NCBI GenBank assembly: GCA_000752215.1
Contig: CCFG01000013.1
Span: forward strand, 55,305-90,995
DNA from: a bacterium MS4
Lineage (GTDB): Bacteria; Bacillota; Clostridia; Oscillospirales; Acutalibacteraceae
Direction of reading: 5' to 3'
Length of the DNA stretch: 35,691 bases
The first letter of the stretch is position 1. The number at the start of each line of letters is the position of its first letter. This document shows, in pieces, positions 23,477-31,362 of the stretch. Both the position numbers and the translations under genes were made by a program. The notes below the pieces were generated by a model that saw nothing but the letters and a program-made list of their open reading frames with translations, was not told the DNA's origin and searched no databases.

Positions 23477-25444
23477 TTATTGCATTGCCTTTGCCATGGT
23501 GTCCTGTAAAACGGCAATCAGCTTTTCGCGTGCCTGCCGGACCGTAACGCCGGTAAGCTGCGCGCCCGCCATCGTCAGGTGACCGCCGCCGCCCAGAGCC
23601 TCCATAATCAGCTGTACGTTGATTTCGCCCAGCGAGCGGGCGGAAACATTCACCACATTATTTCCGGTCGGGAACAGTACGAACGAGGCGTTCACGCCCT
23701 GAATGGACAGAAGCTCGTCCGCCGCCTGCGCCGAGGTGATGCGGATATCCGGAAATTCGTGGTCGGCGGAAGCGATTGCGCAGTCGCCGAAAATCTCCGC
23801 GCCGGAAACGATCTGATACTTTGCCTTATAGGTGTCGATCGTATCGGAAAACATGCGTTTTACTTCCACGGTATCCGCGCCGCGCCGGCGAAGATAGGCC
23901 GCCGCCTCAAAGGTACGGACACCGGTTTTGAGCACGAAATTCTTGGTATCGAGCATAATGCCCGAAAGCAGCGCCTCGGCCTCGGTCTGAGTGAGCGCGG
24001 TTTCACCGATATACTGGACAAGCTCGGCCACCATTTCGGAAGCGGAGCTTGCGTAAGGCTCGTGATAGAAAACGAGTGCGTTTTCGATATGCTTGACCAT
24101 CATGCGGTGGTGGTCGATAATGACCACACGGGAAACAGCGTTTAAAAGCTCCGCGCTTTCCACGAATTCCGGGGAGTGGGTATCCACAACGATCAGCAGC
24201 GATTTCGGCGTCGCCATGGACAGTGCTTCCATGGGAGAAATAAAGACTTTTCCATTGCCCGCGCCCGAGGCTTCCATGGACGTAATGAGCGGGGACGCAA
24301 GGCTCTGCGAACGGTTGATCACGACAAAAGCGGGCTTTTTCAGCGCCTTCGTCACCGCGCTCCACATGCCCACAGCCGCGCCTACGCTGTCCAGATCGGA
24401 AAACTTATGCCCCATAACCAGAACGTTGTCGCTGTTTTTAATATGGTCGGAAAGAGTTGCGGCAATGACCCGGGTACGCACCTTGTCGCGTTTTTCCACC
24501 CCTTTGGAAAGGCCGCCGAAGAACTCGTATGTATCGTCCTTTTGTTTGACGGCCACCTGATCTCCGCCGCGGCCAAGCGCCATGTCGAGCGCTTTGCGCG
24601 CCCACTCCTCACACTCCGACAGGGATTCCGCGCCGCGCCCCACACCGATGGAAACCGTAGCGCTGCGCCTTTCCCCCGCTTTGATCCCGCGGATGGCGTC
24701 AAGAATCTGAAAACGTTTCTCCATGGCGTCCCGGGTGTGGGCTTCGTCGGTCAGAATCAGATAGCGCCCGCCGCTCAGCCGCTTGAGAAAGCCGCCCATG
24801 CTCTGCGCCCAGGTAATCAGCGCGCCCTCCACCTCCGACGCGATGCGGGAATCCTCGCTGCCGCTGGAATCGCGGGCGAGCTCCTCCCGGTTGTCGAAGC
24901 TTGCCAGCGCGACAACCGGGCGCCGTTCGATATATTCACGGTTGATTTCTTTATAATAAGTGTCGTCCACAAAATAGGCCACACTGCCGTATTCCGTTTT
25001 TGTGGCAAAGACGGTGTAATGTCTGTTCTCTACGGTAATATCCGTTCCGCTTTCGGCGATGATCTGGCGAATCGTTTTCGGGTAAATAAACTTTAAAATA
25101 TTTTCCCCGCGGCTTTCGCGCTTGACGCTGACTTTTTCCGCAAAGGCGTTATTGACCCAGATGATGTCCCCTTCTTCGCCAATCACCGCAACCGGCATCG
25201 TGAATTCCTGCAGCGCGCGGTACTCCTCCCCGGACAGAATTTTCTGAGCGCTTTTCACCGCGGTGGCTACGTGCGCCTTGAAACGTTCCGTGGAAAGGAT
25301 GACGGCAATGACGGAGCCGATGGCAAATGTCATTTCGACGGCAAACAGAATATGGCTGTAAAAATAGCTGACGCTGGCCATAATGAGCATAACCGCTGTG
25401 ATGACAAAGAATACCGGCGAAGACACCCATACTTTTCTCTTCAA
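23477..25444 (-). CDS. gdpP: Cyclic-di-AMP phosphodiesterase GdpP
   Basis: 655 residues. Two membrane helices (about 10-29 and 33-51) precede a degenerate PAS domain (80-160), a degenerate GGDEF domain (about 172-300; no GGDEF residues) and a DHH/DHHA1 phosphodiesterase: HKFSDLD (346-352), VVDTHSP (D421), IDHHRM (444-446) and GGGGH near the C-terminus. It hydrolyses the second messenger c-di-AMP to pApA, affecting wall and potassium homeostasis. The start is the TTG at 25444 with AAGGGG 8 nt ahead. It lies 26 nt behind rnj and directly before rplI, as in Bacillus. Confidence 0.95.
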   Translation of the reverse strand: MKRKVWVSSPVFFVITAVMLIMASVSYFYSHILFAVEMTFAIGSVIAVILSTERFKAHVATAVKSAQKILSGEEYRALQEFTMPVAVIGEEGDIIWVNNAFAEKVSVKRESRGENILKFIYPKTIRQIIAESGTDITVENRHYTVFATKTEYGSVAYFVDDTYYKEINREYIERRPVVALASFDNREELARDSSGSEDSRIASEVEGALITWAQSMGGFLKRLSGGRYLILTDEAHTRDAMEKRFQILDAIRGIKAGERRSATVSIGVGRGAESLSECEEWARKALDMALGRGGDQVAVKQKDDTYEFFGGLSKGVEKRDKVRTRVIAATLSDHIKNSDNVLVMGHKFSDLDSVGAAVGMWSAVTKALKKPAFVVINRSQSLASPLITSMEASGAGNGKVFISPMEALSMATPKSLLIVVDTHSPEFVESAELLNAVSRVVIIDHHRMMVKHIENALVFYHEPYASSASEMVAELVQYIGETALTQTEAEALLSGIMLDTKNFVLKTGVRTFEAAAYLRRRGADTVEVKRMFSDTIDTYKAKYQIVSGAEIFGDCAIASADHEFPDIRITSAQAADELLSIQGVNASFVLFPTGNNVVNVSARSLGEINVQLIMEALGGGGHLTMAGAQLTGVTVRQAREKLIAVLQDTMAKAMQ

Positions 25445-25470
25445 AATGATTACCCCTTTGGCGTTTCAGC

Positions 25471-27519
25471 CTAAACTTCCATAATAATCGGAAGGATCAT
25501 CGGACTGCGTTTCGTACGGTCATAAAGCATGCGGGAAAGCTCATCCTTGATTTTAGTCTTGAGCGTACCCCAGTCGTGAATCTTATTTTCAAGGCAGTTC
25601 TCGAGTACGGAATTGACCAGTACCCTCGCCTCGTCAATCAGCGGTTCGGATTCGCGCACATAGACAAATCCGCGGGAAACAACGTCCGGTCCGGAAACAA
25701 TATGTCCGTCGCCCTGAGAAATGGTGCAGACCACCACGATCAGGCCGTCTTCGGCCAGATGCTTGCGGTCGCGCAGCACGATGCTGCCCACGTCCCCGAC
25801 GCCAAGACCGTCCACCAGCACCCTGCCGGCCGGAACGGAGGATAGCTTTTTCATATAATTCTGATTCAGTTCCAGAACGTCGCCGATATCGCCGATAAAC
25901 ACATCTGCGGCACTCTTGCCCATGGCGTAGGCCAGACCCGCGTGCTTGCGCAGGTGCTTCTGCTCGCCGTGAACGGGAATGAAAAATTTCGGTTTGGTGA
26001 TCGCCTGCATCAGCTTCAGCTCTTCCTGGCAGGCGTGGCCGGAAACATGCACCTCGTACATGGATTCATAGACCACCTGGCAGCCGCGCTTCATCAGCTC
26101 GTCGATCACCGTGCCGACCGTCTTCTCGTTGCCGGGAATCGGCCGCGCGGAAATGATGATAAAGTCCCCGGGGCCCACCTCCACCTTGCGGTGGTCGGCA
26201 AAAGCCATGCGGGTCAGCGCGCTCATCGGCTCGCCCTGGCTGCCCGTGGTAACCAGAACGATTTTATCCTTCGGATACCGGTTGATCAGGTCAAGGTCGA
26301 TCAGCACCCCGTCGGGAACCTCCAGATACCCCATCTCCACGCCGATGCCCATCACATTGAGCATACTGCGGCCGGAAAGGGCGACCTTGCGCCCGTACTT
26401 GACCGCGCAGTTGATGATCTGCTGTACGCGGCTGATATTGGAAGCGAAGGTGGCAATGATGATCCGATTGTTTTCCGCCTGTTTGAACAGACGCTCAAAG
26501 GAATCGTTCACCTTGCTCTCCGACATGGTATAGCCGGGTCTTTCGGCGTTTGTGGAATCCGCGAACAGAGCCAGAACGCCCTCCTGCCCGAGCTGGGCCA
26601 AACGGCCAAGGTCTATCATTTCACCCTGTGCGGGCGTACAGTCGATTTTAAAGTCTCCGGTGTGGACGATCGTGCCCGCCGGAGAATGGATCGCCAGCGC
26701 GACCGAATCCGGTATGGAGTGGTTGACATGGATCAGTTCGACCGTCATGCAGCCGAGCTTGATCTGGTCGCCCGGGTGGACGACGTTCAGCTTCGCCTTA
26801 TTGGACAGCCCGTGTTCCTTGAGCTTGCCTTCGACAAGGCCGAGGGTCAGCGGGGTACCGTAAACGGGCAGATTTACCTTTTTCAGCAGATAGGGCATCG
26901 CGCCGATATGGTCTTCGTGGCCGTGGGTCAGCACGATCCCGCGAATTTTATCGGCATTGCGTTCCACAAAAGTAAAATCAGGCAAAACTAGGTCGACGCC
27001 GAGCATATCCCCGTCCGGGAAAGCCATGCCGCAGTCGACGATCATCATATCGTCTTCACATTCAAACAGTGTAAAATTCTTTCCGATCTCGTTTAATCCG
27101 CCGAGAAAATACGCTTTGATCGACGGCTTTTGCGGGCCCTGCCTGCCGCGTTTCCCCTGCTGGCGCTGGCTTGTCTTTTTTTGCTGCGCCGATTTCTGCT
27201 TGGTAAGCTGCGCCAGTACCTGCGGGGCCTTTGACGGGCTCTGCTGGGCCTGCTTCTGCGGCTGACGTCTCCGCCTGGGCTTTGCGGGCTGAGCGGCAGA
27301 CTGGGCGGCAGGTTCTTTTAACGGAACGGCCTCCCCGCCGATGACCTGATCCGCAGGCTTCTGCGGTCTCTTCTTCGCCGCCGGTTCCGGCCTGCGTGCC
27401 GGTTTTTGCGGCGGTACCACCTTTTGATAAAGAGAAGAGCGGCCCTCGCCCGAAGCGCCGGTGCGCTGCTCTGCGCTCTCCTTTTTCTCCGCGGAATTTG
27501 TTTGATTTTTTTCTGACAC
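25471..27519 (-). CDS. rnj: Ribonuclease J with a long basic N-terminal extension
   Basis: 682 residues from the GTG at 27519, which has GGAGG 7 nt ahead; upstream codons to 27570 lack a usable start site. Residues 1-132 are a low-complexity Lys/Gln/Pro/Ala/Arg extension. The enzyme begins at SIKAYFLGGLNEIGKN. The metallo-beta-lactamase motif HGHEDH is at 199-204, followed by HSIPDSVALAI, HTGDFKID, the beta-CASP segment ATFASNISRVQQI and a late SGHACQEELKLM. RNase J is a 5'-3' exo- and endonuclease central to mRNA decay and rRNA maturation. It heads a seven-gene operon behind a strong promoter and a leader of over 200 nt. Confidence 0.95.
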   Translation of the reverse strand: MSEKNQTNSAEKKESAEQRTGASGEGRSSLYQKVVPPQKPARRPEPAAKKRPQKPADQVIGGEAVPLKEPAAQSAAQPAKPRRRRQPQKQAQQSPSKAPQVLAQLTKQKSAQQKKTSQRQQGKRGRQGPQKPSIKAYFLGGLNEIGKNFTLFECEDDMMIVDCGMAFPDGDMLGVDLVLPDFTFVERNADKIRGIVLTHGHEDHIGAMPYLLKKVNLPVYGTPLTLGLVEGKLKEHGLSNKAKLNVVHPGDQIKLGCMTVELIHVNHSIPDSVALAIHSPAGTIVHTGDFKIDCTPAQGEMIDLGRLAQLGQEGVLALFADSTNAERPGYTMSESKVNDSFERLFKQAENNRIIIATFASNISRVQQIINCAVKYGRKVALSGRSMLNVMGIGVEMGYLEVPDGVLIDLDLINRYPKDKIVLVTTGSQGEPMSALTRMAFADHRKVEVGPGDFIIISARPIPGNEKTVGTVIDELMKRGCQVVYESMYEVHVSGHACQEELKLMQAITKPKFFIPVHGEQKHLRKHAGLAYAMGKSAADVFIGDIGDVLELNQNYMKKLSSVPAGRVLVDGLGVGDVGSIVLRDRKHLAEDGLIVVVCTISQGDGHIVSGPDVVSRGFVYVRESEPLIDEARVLVNSVLENCLENKIHDWGTLKTKIKDELSRMLYDRTKRSPMILPIIMEV

Positions 27520-27737
27520 GAAATAACCTCCATTGTTAATTAGGGTGCAACCAAATAAGTCCGCCGGCAAACGGTGCCTGAGCGGGCATGGTTTTTCCCT
27601 GTTCGATTTTTTGCTTCCTTCGCACTGCGCGGGCAGCTGCGAAAGACAGCAGAGTCAACCGCAGAAAATGCGGTTTCAAATATATTTAATGTCTAAATAT
27701 AATGCAATATAATAAAATAAATCCGGACACAAATATC
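27520..27737 (-). promoter_or_regulatory. Long 5' leader of the rnj operon
   Basis: The predicted start of transcription near 27737 leaves about 218 nt before the GTG. A clear hairpin AACCGCA-N5-TGCGGTT (27657-27675) lies within, and further GC-rich pairing is possible around 27615-27645. No known riboswitch motif was recognised. Confidence 0.5.
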
Positions 27738-27743
27738 GTTATT

Positions 27744-27772
27744 ATTGTACCTTGATTCGTTATGACTGTCAA
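27744..27772 (-). promoter_or_regulatory. Sigma-A promoter of the rnj-gdpP-rplI-dnaB-tilS-hpt-ftsH operon
   Basis: Minus strand: TTGACA (27767-27772), 17-bp spacer, TACAAT (27744-27749). This is the only strong promoter seen upstream of the seven genes. Confidence 0.85.
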
Positions 27773-27834
27773 GCGATTGCGTCTTCGTGCAGATAATTTA
27801 TATTATGGCCAAAAAAGAACATCCTAAACCAAAG

Positions 27835-27864
27835 TTGACATTGTTTGTATAAAGTCGATATGAT
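27835..27864 (+). promoter_or_regulatory. Promoter of rnhA
   Basis: TTGACA (27835-27840), 18-bp spacer, TATGAT (27859-27864). It is divergent from the rnj promoter, about 60 bp apart. Confidence 0.75.
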
Positions 27865-27905
27865 ATAATGGAAAAAATATTCGGTTATACTAAAGGATGG
27901 TTCAA

Positions 27906-28343
27906 ATGAAACAGGTTGAAATCTATACCGACGGCGCCTGCAGCGGAAATCCGGGCCCGGGCGGCTGGGGAGCCGTGCTCCGGTACAACGGTGTCGAAAA
28001 GGAAATCAGCGGCGGCGTGGCCGACACGACCAACAACCGGATGGAGCTGACCGGGGTGATTGAGGCGCTTCGCCTGTTAAAGGAACCCTGCGAAGTGATC
28101 CTGTGCAGCGATTCCAAGTACGTCTGCGACGCGATCAGCAAGGGCTGGGCAAAAAGCTGGAAGAAAAACGGCTGGCGCAAGGCCGACAAAAAGCCCGCTC
28201 TCAATTCGGACCTGTGGGAAACACTGCTGACGCTTCTTGAAAAGCACCGGGTCACCGTCCAGTGGATTAAGGGACATGCCGGCCATCCGGAAAACGAACG
28301 CTGCGACCGGCTTGCCGTAGCCGGGGCAGAAAAATTCAAATAA
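27906..28343 (+). CDS. rnhA: Ribonuclease HI
   Basis: 145 residues. The start is the ATG at 27906, because AAAGGATGG then lies 5 nt ahead; an ATG at 27897 would sit inside that ribosome binding site. All catalytic acids are visible: D in [19 protein letters not shown] in NNRMELTG, D in CSDSKYV and D in ENERCDRLA, with the handle region [18 protein letters not shown] also present. It removes RNA from RNA:DNA hybrids. Single-gene transcript or joined to iscS, which has its own promoter 15 bp after the stop. Confidence 0.96.
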   Translation: MKQVEIYTDGACSGNPGPGGWGAVLRYNGVEKEISGGVADTTNNRMELTGVIEALRLLKEPCEVILCSDSKYVCDAISKGWAKSWKKNGWRKADKKPALNSDLWETLLTLLEKHRVTVQWIKGHAGHPENERCDRLAVAGAEKFK

Positions 28344-28357
28344 TCATCGTTAGACTA

Positions 28358-28386
28358 TTGAAACATATACCAATTTGGTGTATATT
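28358..28386 (+). promoter_or_regulatory. Promoter of iscS-iscU with operator-like dyad
   Basis: TTGAAA (28358-28363), 17-bp spacer, TATATT (28381-28386). The spacer holds a perfect inverted repeat ACCAA-T-TTGGT (28369-28379) flanked by further AT symmetry, a typical position for a repressor such as an IscR/Rrf2 protein; no such gene is in the window. Confidence 0.65.
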
Positions 28387-28440
28387 ATGTGCAGGACATA
28401 TTCCTATCAATTCAATAATATATTAAGTAAAGGTGATAAG

Positions 28441-29643
28441 ATGGCACGTTTTGTTTACGCGGACAACGCCGCGACGACTCCTGTTTCCAAATCCGTCCTG
28501 GAAGCGATGGAGCCTTTCTATACCCAATATTATGGAAATCCCTCCAGTTTATATTCTGTGGGACGGACGGCCAAAAAGCCGCTTGAGCAGGCGCGGGAAA
28601 CTGTTGCCCAATGCCTGGGCGCATTGCCGAATGAAATCTTTTTCACGTCCGGCGGCAGCGAAGGCGACAACTGGGCGCTGAAGGGCGTTGCCCACGAGCA
28701 GGCGAAAAAAGGAAAAAAACATATTATCACTTCCAAGTTTGAGCATCACGCGATCCTCCACTCCTGCGAAGCGCTTGAGAAAGAGGGTTTTGAGGTCACC
28801 TATCTGGACGTCCACAGCGACGGCCTTATCAGGCCGGAAGAGCTGGAAGCGGCCATCCGTGACGATACCGCGATTGTTTCCATTATGTACGCGAACAACG
28901 AAATCGGCACCATCCAGCCGATCACCGAGATCGGGGCCATCTGCAAAAAGCACGGCGTGATTTTTCACACCGACGCGGTACAGGCCGTGGGCAACCTCCA
29001 CATCGACGTCAAGAAGCAGAATATTGACCTGCTGTCTCTTTCCGGCCATAAATTCCACGCGCCGAAGGGCGTCGGCGCGCTGTATATCCGCAACGGCATT
29101 AAAATGCCGAACCTGATCGACGGCGGCGCGCAGGAGCGCGGCCGCAGAGCCGGGACGGAAAACGTCGCCGGAATCGTAGGTCTGAGCGTTGCGCTGAAAG
29201 AAGCCTGCGCAAATATCGACGAGCGTGCCGAACGTCTCACAAAGATGCGGGACAGGCTGATCGACGAGCTGCTGAAAATCGACCGCTCCCACATCAACGG
29301 CGACCGGGTAAAACGTCTGCCGGGCAATATCAACATGTGCTTTGAGGGCATTGAAGGCGAATCGCTTCTGTTAAGGCTTGACCTGAACGGAATCTGCGCT
29401 TCCTCCGGTTCGGCCTGCACCTCCGGTTCCCTCGACCCAAGCCACGTGCTGCTGGCGATTGGCCTTCCCCATGAGATTGCCCACGGTTCCCTGAGAATCA
29501 CCTTCAGCGAACAGAATACGGAGGAAGACGCCGATTATATTCTGGAGGTGCTTCCGAAAATCATAGAGTATCTCCGTTCCATGTCCCCGCTTTGGGAAGA
29601 AATCGTCTCCGGACAGAAGTCCTATTCTCAGAACATTTTTTAA
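28441..29643 (+). CDS. iscS: Cysteine desulfurase (IscS/NifS family)
   Basis: 400 residues from the ATG at 28441, preceded by AAAGGTG. Fold-type I PLP enzyme: [13 protein letters not shown] at the start, [10 protein letters not shown] for cofactor contact, the PLP lysine K204 in [12 protein letters not shown] and the persulfide cysteine C326 in [10 protein letters not shown]. The short active-site loop and sequence fit the NifS-like Clostridial form. It supplies sulfur for Fe-S cluster assembly on the IscU scaffold encoded 42 nt downstream. The high Fe-S load of the hydrogenases elsewhere in the window fits this, but the genes are unlinked. Confidence 0.95.
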   Translation: MARFVYADNAATTPVSKSVLEAMEPFYTQYYGNPSSLYSVGRTAKKPLEQARETVAQCLGALPNEIFFTSGGSEGDNWALKGVAHEQAKKGKKHIITSKFEHHAILHSCEALEKEGFEVTYLDVHSDGLIRPEELEAAIRDDTAIVSIMYANNEIGTIQPITEIGAICKKHGVIFHTDAVQAVGNLHIDVKKQNIDLLSLSGHKFHAPKGVGALYIRNGIKMPNLIDGGAQERGRRAGTENVAGIVGLSVALKEACANIDERAERLTKMRDRLIDELLKIDRSHINGDRVKRLPGNINMCFEGIEGESLLLRLDLNGICASSGSACTSGSLDPSHVLLAIGLPHEIAHGSLRITFSEQNTEEDADYILEVLPKIIEYLRSMSPLWEEIVSGQKSYSQNIF

Positions 29644-29685
29644 GGAACAGGTTCCTATTTATAATTACTAAGAGAGGTAATGAAT

Positions 29686-30120
29686 ATGGCATACAGCGAA
29701 AAAGTGATGGACCATTTTGCGAATCCGCGCAACGTCGGTGAAATTCCGGACGCAAGCGGCGTCGGCGAGGTCGGTAACCCCAAATGCGGGGATATTATGA
29801 GGATGTATATCAAGGTTGACGGCGACGTCATTTCGGACGTAAAGTTCAAGACCTTCGGATGCGGCGCCGCGATTGCGACCAGCTCCATGGCGACCGAGCT
29901 GATTAAGGGAAAAAAGATCGAGGATGCCTTAAAGCTGACAAACAAAGCGGTCATGGAAGCGCTGGACGGCCTTCCGCCGGTCAAGGTGCACTGTTCCGTA
30001 CTGGCCGAGCAGGCAATTAAAGCCGCTGTTTCGGACTATTACAAAAAGAAAGGGATCGACCCCGGCCCGCTGGTCGGTGAGATTCCGGAATGTGAGTCCT
30101 GCGCCTGCGACCTGCACTAG
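29686..30120 (+). CDS. iscU: Iron-sulfur cluster scaffold IscU/NifU N-terminal type
   Basis: 144 residues. The second ATG (29686) is chosen because AGAGAGG then lies 8 nt ahead; the first at 29680 would be too close. The three cluster cysteines are C34 (NPKCGD), C59 (FGCGAAIATSS) and C103 (VHCSVLAEQAI), with D36 next to the first. The chaperone-binding motif PPVK precedes C103. The protein ends in an extra cysteine-rich tail PECESCACDLH (C136, C139, C141) that is not part of the classical scaffold. It forms an operon with iscS and ends in a 19-bp terminator hairpin. Confidence 0.94.
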   Translation: MAYSEKVMDHFANPRNVGEIPDASGVGEVGNPKCGDIMRMYIKVDGDVISDVKFKTFGCGAAIATSSMATELIKGKKIEDALKLTNKAVMEALDGLPPVKVHCSVLAEQAIKAAVSDYYKKKGIDPGPLVGEIPECESCACDLH

Positions 30121-30172
30121 GAAGCTGCCCTGCAAAAAGAGTTTATTACAGAACACCGAAAATAAAATTACA

Positions 30173-30219
30173 CAAAGAGCCGGAAAGAACGTCTAACCAG
30201 CGTTCTTTCCGGCTCTTTG
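30173..30219 (+). terminator. Terminator after iscU
   Basis: A perfect 19-bp stem (30173-30191 with 30201-30219) with a 9-nt loop. There is no long T tract after it, so efficiency is uncertain, but its place between convergent genes fits termination. Confidence 0.75.
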
Positions 30220-30247
30220 CTCATCAATTTCGGAAAAGATCAATCCT

Positions 30248-30348
30248 TACAGCATTTCAGTTAATTCTGCGACAAGGTTGCGTTCCTCCCCCGCCTGCGG
30301 CGGGGGAGGAACGTGTTTTGTCTCGCAAACTGAAATGGCATTGCTATA
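30248..30348. repeat. Dispersed palindromic element, copy 3
   Basis: A 101-bp near-palindrome with ends TACAGCA and TGCTATA. The core 15-bp stem (30281-30295 with 30299-30313) has a TGC loop and carries a T-to-C change in the left arm matched by A-to-G in the right arm, relative to copy 2. It lies between the convergent iscU and hydrolase genes. Confidence 0.9.
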
Positions 30349-30374
30349 GTGTATTCAATACCGTAAAGGCTCAA

Positions 30375-31187
30375 TTAATCCTTTGTAAAGGCGATTAATT
30401 CTTTATTAAACTGCTCCATCTGGTCGTAGAAAAGGAAATGACCGCACTGATTAAAAGGAACCAGCTTTGAATTCCGGATTCCCTGGTTCTGCGCGACGGC
30501 CAGCGGGTACAGACAGACCCGGTCGTTCAGACCGTGTAAAATCAGGGTCGGAACATTGATTTTCGCCATGTCGTCGAACAAAACCTCTTTGATCCACGTG
30601 TTTGCGACGGCAGCGGTCGACCAGCTTGCGGCCTGCAGCCCCAGCTGGAAAATCCAGTCGGACAGCGGGATGCTGACGCGGTGGAAGAAAATCATATTCC
30701 CGAAATCCCGCAGCATCTTAGGACGGTCCGTGTAAGTACCCTGAATGATATCCAGCACGGCCTGCTCCTTCAGCCCATTCGGAAAATAGGGCCGCTGAAT
30801 GAGGCTGGGCGCGGCCGCGGCAAAAAGAGCCAGCTTCGACACGCCGTGCCCGCTGTGCCTCGCCATATAGCGGATACAGATCGCTCCGCCCGTGGAATGC
30901 CCTCCCAGCGTAATGTCTTTCAGCTGGAAAGCATCGATCACGGCGCGTACGTCGTCGGCCAGCCGGTTATAGTCGTACCCGCTCCAGGGCTTGTCGGACA
31001 TCCCGAAGCCCCGGCAGTCAATAGCCACGCAGCGATACCCCAGCTTGGGAAGCTGGTTCAACTGGTATTCAAACAGATTATGATTTCCGGGCCAGCCGTG
31101 AACAAACAGAATGGTTTTATTCCCGGTCGGGTTTAAATCTTCAACGTAAATATTGACGTTCTGTTCTACCGATACGTAATACCCCAC
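30375..31187 (-). CDS. Alpha/beta-hydrolase fold protein (haloperoxidase/esterase-like)
   Basis: 270 residues from the GTG at 31187, with AAGGTGA ahead. The frame stays open to 31301, but that part is a translation of the lon terminator and is not taken as coding. Features: an oxyanion-hole segment FVHGWPGNHN, CRGFGMSDKPWSGYDY, a nucleophile elbow GGHSTGGA (serine flanked by H and T), an acid in LHGLNDRVC and the catalytic His in CGHFLFYDQ. This pattern suits perhydrolase/arylesterase-type enzymes. There is no signal peptide, so it should be cytoplasmic. The substrate is unknown. It is probably transcribed separately from lon, because a terminator lies between them. Confidence 0.85.
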   Translation of the reverse strand: MGYYVSVEQNVNIYVEDLNPTGNKTILFVHGWPGNHNLFEYQLNQLPKLGYRCVAIDCRGFGMSDKPWSGYDYNRLADDVRAVIDAFQLKDITLGGHSTGGAICIRYMARHSGHGVSKLALFAAAAPSLIQRPYFPNGLKEQAVLDIIQGTYTDRPKMLRDFGNMIFFHRVSIPLSDWIFQLGLQAASWSTAAVANTWIKEVLFDDMAKINVPTLILHGLNDRVCLYPLAVAQNQGIRNSKLVPFNQCGHFLFYDQMEQFNKELIAFTKD

Positions 31188-31254
31188 ACAATCACCTTCA
31201 ATCCCATACTGATCCCGATTGCCTACAGGAATATTTATGTTTGCAGTCAACCCA

Positions 31255-31284
31255 AAAGAACCCCCGGCCTGTAAAAAGCCGGGG
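31255..31284 (-). terminator. Terminator after lon
   Basis: Minus strand: CCCCGGC/GCCGGGG (31262-31268 with 31278-31284) with a 9-nt loop, then GTTCTTTTGG. It lies 78 nt after the lon stop. Confidence 0.8.
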
Positions 31285-31362
31285 ACTCCTATTGCCTGCA
31301 CGGTTAAAAGCGCATCTGTCGATTAACCGGTCAGTCTATATCATGTAATGTCGTATGCTGTA

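Noticed and set aside
25471-27519. The RNase J N-terminal extension as a separate fused protein domain
   Set aside because: It is low-complexity, basic and proline/glutamine-rich with no folded-domain pattern; a flexible tail is the simpler reading.
3707-30348. The three palindromic elements as a CRISPR array or ordinary terminators
   Set aside because: They are single copies many kilobases apart without spacers. Two lack a suitable T tract on the transcribed strand, and the homology of about 100 bp extends far beyond a terminator hairpin.
31188-31301. A 38-residue N-terminal extension of the alpha/beta hydrolase
   Set aside because: These codons are a translation of the lon terminator hairpin, and the GTG at 31187 has a ribosome binding site and gives the normal family length.
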